NCBI GenBank assembly: GCA_020726505.1
Contig: JAHLEZ010000006.1
Location: 186,001 to 250,000, forward strand
DNA: 64,000 bases
Origin: Leptodontidium sp. MPI-SDFR-AT-0119
Lineage: Eukaryota > Ascomycota > Leotiomycetes > Helotiales > Leptodontidiaceae
Reading direction: 5' to 3'
The notes under the pieces were generated by a model, which had not been told where the DNA came from, did no database searches, and saw only the letters and a list, made by a program, of their open reading frames with translations. The translations under genes were made by a program, and so were the position numbers. Below are positions 62,173-64,000 of this stretch, piece by piece. The first letter of the stretch is position 1. Each line of letters begins with the position of its first letter.

Positions 62173-63667
62173 GGTGCGGTTCAGAATTTGCAAGCAGATC
62201 AGACTAGATCAGTCACTGTACTGTGTCTTCGCTGAATGTCATACCATGTAGAGAAATCGCGAGAAAATGACCAAATTCTTGCAGAAACCCCTGTGTTAAC
62301 GCCACCACACGTAGCGCAACTTGTCCAAGTGAGTCTCGCTTGATGTCGTGGGAATAGCACAGAGCTGCTTCAACGACATGTTCAAAACAAGGACATGATG
62401 CTATTTGGACTCAACGTCGATACTGCACTTCATATCTATTTTGGCGAGCATCGAACCTTCGAACAACATCTCGCATTTCTCTTCTCTTCTTGTCTCTTTC
62501 AAAATCCTCTCTGTTGTTCCCTCACACCTCCCCCAGCTCTTCCCATCCTCGCCACCCTCCCCTCCCAAAACATCCACTCATCTCCCCATCGACTCACTTA
62601 CTCCTCTTCTTCACAAACCAACCCAAGACACCTAAGAACGCCACTAGAAATGCCAGATCGATGATCAACCCCTCCACATTCCCATTCCCCTTATCGTTTG
62701 TCTAGTCTTCTCCAAAGCGTAGTGTGGAGTTGAGGGAGGCGGTGTCGTTTGTGAGGAGTGTGAGTGTCGGTGTGGATGTGAGGGTTGGTTTGGGGAGGGT
62801 GAGGGGGAGGGGGTGGACATTTTGTTTATGAGTGAGCTGGTCTTGGTGGAGGTCTGGAATGTCCTGTACTTTTCCTCCGGATTACTTGTAGAAAGAAGGG
62901 TGTGGATTTATGGAGTTGTGTTCAGATGGACTGGGCTGGGAGAGCTGGGTATTTATATGTCCTCCTCCTCATCTCCATTCATCATATCCTTCTCACTAGA
63001 ATCAGATTCAGAATCACTAAACGGGAAAGCAGCATGACAATAACAGAGAGGTGGAAGTTTGTGTGTATTCAATCATAGCTACCTTTCCTAATTATAAAAA
63101 TATTTGGCGAGAAGTCGGAGAGGCTATCTCGTTCTATTCATAGGTCTCGGGTAGTTCAAATGCACTACCGGAAGGGGGTTATTGACGTGAAGTGTTGTTG
63201 TTCTCTCTATCGTTTAAGCGAAGCGAGGCAGTCGTAATCCTTCTTTTGGATCGTCGTGTCATGAGCCAACTTCTAGAATGTGGATGAGCGACATTGTGGA
63301 TATCATGATATTCTACCACTTGTGAGACTGTCAAGCTCTCTGATGCGGATCTCGCTGTCGTTTTATAAAGTTCGCTGGTTAGGATTTTAAATTAGAACAG
63401 TCGATGATAGGTATGTTGAAGTTTGAAATTGGGTGTGTATTTACGTTTTAGCTTGCGAATGGTTGAAAAGTATTATATAATATTTAGACTACCATACGCT
63501 CCTACTCTCGGCGCATAAATCTGGTATTGAAATAGCTTTTGCCCGAAGTCACCAGCTCGCCTTCAAACGACCATTTCTATATTCCATACATATGTAACTC
63601 CACTCCTCATAAGTGGGATCACTACCCAATGGTATTCACACATTCCCACCATCTTACACAACAACAC
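62173..63667. other. intergenic, 1.5 kb
   Basis: 3' flank of the DJ-1 gene and 3' flank of the partial minus-strand gene, so convergent. CT-rich at 62490-62640 and GT-rich at 62740-62820. Open frames at 62395-62664 and 62813-63037 are low-complexity or start without support, and I do not call them genes. Confidence 0.4.
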
Positions 63668-64000
63668 TCACCAATCATGTTCAACCCTCCAGGCATCCTC
63701 AGGCCTAAGTCCCAACTCCCAAATATCACAATCCCTATGTCCCCATTTCTCCGCAAACACACCCCTCCCATGCTCAATAGCCATCTTAATCCCCCTCTCA
63801 AATCCCGCACTATCCCTATAGAACGGATCTCCCTCGCCGCCTCTCTGGCGCGCCTGCCACATATTCCTACCGTGTGAGCTGGTGGCTTTGGAGTGCTGCA
63901 TCGCTTCTAGGGTCTCGCGGAGGAGGGCGAAGGATGTCGAGTTTACGGCGTCGTCGGGGGATCTCCATTTTGTGGGTTTGGAGGACGGATCGCTGCCGGT
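63668..64000 (-). CDS. 3' end of an unrecognised gene, cut by the window
   Basis: Minus-strand open frame from the window edge to a stop at 63668-63670, at least 110 codons. It reads WRSPDDAVNSTSFALLRETL, then SSHGRNMWQARQRGGEGDPF, YRDSAGFERGIKMAIEHG, and ends IWELGLRPEDAWRVEHDW. Regular amphipathic pattern, many Trp/Arg and no low complexity suggest a real protein. I do not recognise the family. The start and any upstream exons lie beyond 64000; an internal ATG at 63901 is unlikely to be the true start because the frame stays open and protein-like before it. Confidence 0.65.
   Translation of the reverse strand, partial: TGSDPSSKPTKWRSPDDAVNSTSFALLRETLEAMQHSKATSSHGRNMWQARQRGGEGDPFYRDSAGFERGIKMAIEHGRGVFAEKWGHRDCDIWELGLRPEDAWRVEHDW

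Noticed and set aside
62395..63037. Small ORFs after the DJ-1 gene
   Set aside because: Ser/Pro- or Gly/Val-rich low-complexity translations of CT- and GT-rich DNA without splice partners or family features.

Overview
The window looks like nuclear DNA of a filamentous ascomycete (Pezizomycotina). Genes are split by 47-60 nt introns with GTANGT-type donors, CTAAC/CTGAC-like branch sites and AG acceptors. Fungus-specific families are present: a HET-domain protein, a NACHT-ankyrin NLR, a rhodopsin-domain membrane protein and a LaeA-like methyltransferase. A helotialean (Leotiomycetes) or related source is my guess from protein style only. All exon-intron models below are read by eye from splice signals, frame and family similarity; no transcript evidence was available.

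Layout. 0-3 kb: a Ser-rich zinc-finger protein. 3-13.5 kb, accessory block: a HET-domain gene with a shifted C-terminal end, a GMC oxidoreductase, a decayed MFS transporter, a nine-exon methyltransferase and a doubtful small gene. This resembles a small metabolic cluster that is partly dead. 14-21 kb: a seven-helix rhodopsin-domain protein and an F-box/WD40 protein resembling FWD-1. 23-33 kb, conserved core: CDC24 (Rho GEF for Cdc42) with a 198-residue insertion in its PH domain, then the mitoribosomal protein mS37 (MRP10) divergent from a large disordered nuclear protein.

33-47.7 kb is strikingly gene-poor. I find only one convincing gene there, a 71-residue Cys-rich protein whose middle exon is 17 nt. 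47.7-56.2 kb returns to core genes: a TOG-domain microtubule polymerase (STU2/Alp14 type) divergent from the LIS1 homologue PAC1, then a G-patch spliceosome disassembly factor (NTR1/TFIP11). 57-60.2 kb: a NACHT-ankyrin NLR whose ankyrin repeats are nearly identical in DNA, followed by AT-rich DNA. 61-62.2 kb: a DJ-1/Hsp31-type protein. The window ends in the 3' part of an unrecognised gene on the minus strand.

Links between genes: CDC24, the TOG polymerase and LIS1 all act in polarity and microtubule control of hyphal growth; the HET and NLR genes belong to families of fungal non-self recognition. I see no prokaryotic features, CRISPR, rRNA or tRNA. The points most worth follow-up are the Cdc24 PH insertion, the homogenised NLR repeats, the microexon gene in the gene desert and the shifted HET gene.
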